DNA of 64,000 nucleotides from Pollenia angustigena (lineage: Eukaryota; Arthropoda; Insecta; Diptera; Polleniidae), in assembly GCA_930367215.1 (NCBI GenBank), contig OV884058.1:111437802-111501801 (forward strand). The letters run 5' to 3'. Each line of letters starts with the position of its first letter. The stretch's first letter is position 1. The position numbers were made by a program, and so were the translations under genes. Below the pieces are notes generated by a model that was not told the DNA's origin, did not search any database, and saw only the letters and a program-made list of their open reading frames with translations. Positions 62,446 to 64,000 of this stretch are shown here, piece after piece.

Positions 62446-64000
62446 TTCATATGGTCCCCATATGAAAAATTTAATTTTCTCGAAAACCGACTCTAGAACA
62501 GACGGACGGACAGCCAGACGAATATGAAGTCCAAGATTAAAAAAACGGAATTGGATTGGATTACATACTAATTGAATTGAAATGTTCTCATCTTTTTGTT
62601 GAGTTGGATAAGAACAGAATTTCAATTTTTGTGTTCGATGGATGACAAACAGGGAAACGTTATTTTTGTAATCACTTAATACACAAACACTATAAGCGTT
62701 TGTGTTTTTCACAAATCTACTGAGCCGAACACTAAGGAGCGATTTTTAGTGCTTTATTTCGAACACTGGTTTTAATTTGTTTGTAGACATAACAAATGAC
62801 TCGTTTGGAGGGACATCGTGCAAATTCAAAAGGTTTTTGGCAGCCTGTTTAAAAGAGAATGACGAATGTGAAATAGTTTTGGGAGGGAAATCCCCTATAT
62901 GTAAGGAAACATACATAAACAAAATTTAGTTTTGTCATCATATATCCCACTGAGCTCCCTAAAAAAGGCTTTTTATATGGCAGGGTGTTATTTCCCAACA
63001 TAATATTAAAAAAAAAAACAAACTTATTATTCAGGGCAGTTCATTAGCACCTGTTGTTACAATTGCAAAACTTAAGAAATGCTATATTTCCTAAAATATC
63101 TCATTTATTTACCTGTTTTAAGTTTTCGAATGTTAAAAAAAATTTTTTTTAACACATTATTTTTTTGATTTTTTTTCTTTTATTTTTTTTTGCACATTTT
63201 ATGTCGTATGACAATTTTATTTTAAATTTATTTTGAATTAATATTTATTTGTTATAAATTCAATTCATAATTATAATTCGCGTGATATTGATATCGGGCA
63301 TATTACAAATACGGCTGCTGCTAATGGGTTTGAATGCTAATAAAGCAGATAAGCTAAATTAAAAAAAAAAAAAACAATAAGAAAAAAACTCTGCAAAGAA
63401 AAAAATATGCAAAAAAACAAATAAATTAAACGAAAAAATATAAAAAAAAGTTTATCGTGCACAGAACCACTAAAAATTTTTTGTTTTGTTTTTTTTTTTA
63501 TAAAGGCGGGGTTTATCTCAAAGATTTTTCAAACAATGTTATTAAATTGGGATTGAAAACAATTTGAAGGTAGGAGGCTAGAAAATATTGTTTTGAAATT
63601 CGTTTTTTTAATCTACAATTCGTTAAAGCTGGCAACTGCAACGCCCAAGTACGAAGTCAATTGCAATTATTGGAAATTGGCCCACGATTTTAACTGATTC
63701 TCGTGCAGTAAGCTTGTGTTTAGGGTACAAACTACATATTTTAAGAATAAAACGCTAGTGAAATATGGCATTTAAGCCTAAATTGGCCGTTGAAGAAAGC
63801 CTGTTTAATTAGATAACATCGTCCCATAATTTTACCATACAAATTATCTTCATTAAAAGCACTTGTGATGGAGCTACTTCCCTCAATTTTGACTATATTT
63901 TTACGCAATTTGATGTTTGGATTCAGCTTTAAAAATGAGTTTTCAAAAAATTATCCATTACGATTTATGTTTTCGGATAGACTGCATACAAAATATCTTC
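62446..64000. other. About 1.5 kb without recognisable genes
   Basis: A cagacggacggacagccaga word at 62498-62517 marks another dispersed fly repeat. The rest is AT-rich with poly-A/T runs. Confidence 0.45.

Noticed and set aside
62359..62712. 117-codon open frame on minus
   Set aside because: Its C-terminal third is the foldback arm; no motif.

Overview
The window looks like intergenic or intronic DNA from a higher fly. The reasons are a strongly AT-rich base composition, a fly-type tRNA-Val gene, DD41D and mariner transposase remnants, and dispersed repeats carrying GTCTGTCTGTCC-type words common in dipteran genomes. A calyptrate fly (blow fly, flesh fly or house fly relatives) is my guess from general resemblance only. 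I found no intact host protein-coding gene. The one confident functional gene is tRNA-Val(CAC) at 50906-50978, plus strand. All other recognisable coding sequence is broken transposon protein.

Most of the window is transposable-element debris, much of it datable by nesting. Four classes recur. (1) hAT-like non-autonomous elements with 8-bp target-site duplications (TSDs): 12813-13853, 13898-14655, 14736-15553, 19187-20233, 27099-31532, 28390-30965, 39299-39686, 43843-44887 and 53498-53686. Several have their own dense subterminal word array. (2) A large set of short terminal-inverted-repeat elements (MITEs) with 3-bp TSDs, mostly TTA or TAA. (3) Elements with 2-bp TSDs, some TA (Tc1/mariner-like) and one family with AT, TA and CG. 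(4) Helitron-like repeats ending in CTAG after a hairpin (3803-4720 on minus, 41990-43578 on plus), a TTAA-flanked element with about 150-bp terminal repeats (48404-49957), and tRNA-derived SINE-like sequence.

Layout: 1-9 kb holds a broken DD41D transposase, dispersed repeats, a Helitron-like copy and several MITEs. 9-12 kb is mostly featureless. 12.8-16.3 kb is a run of hAT-like elements. 16.4-18.4 kb is a palindromic composite repeat. 19-26 kb holds one hAT-like element, a mariner fragment and about ten MITEs. 26.95-32.4 kb is a five-level nest of insertions. 34-41 kb holds more MITEs, two hAT-like ends and a DD41D transposase (minus strand). 41-45 kb holds a reverse-transcriptase fragment, a Helitron-like copy and a hAT-like element. 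47-51 kb holds MITEs, the TTAA element and the tRNA gene. 51.8-64 kb holds composite repeats, a DD41D transposase split by a MITE at 60658-61903, a foldback repeat and a quiet end.

How the parts relate: no operon or pathway is present. The transposase remnants (DD41D, mariner, hAT) could once have mobilised relatives of the short elements, but the source of the 3-bp-TSD MITEs (a PIF/Harbinger-like transposase by TSD preference) is not in the window. The value of the region is as an insertion record: several elements sit inside others with clean duplications, so borders can be read directly.
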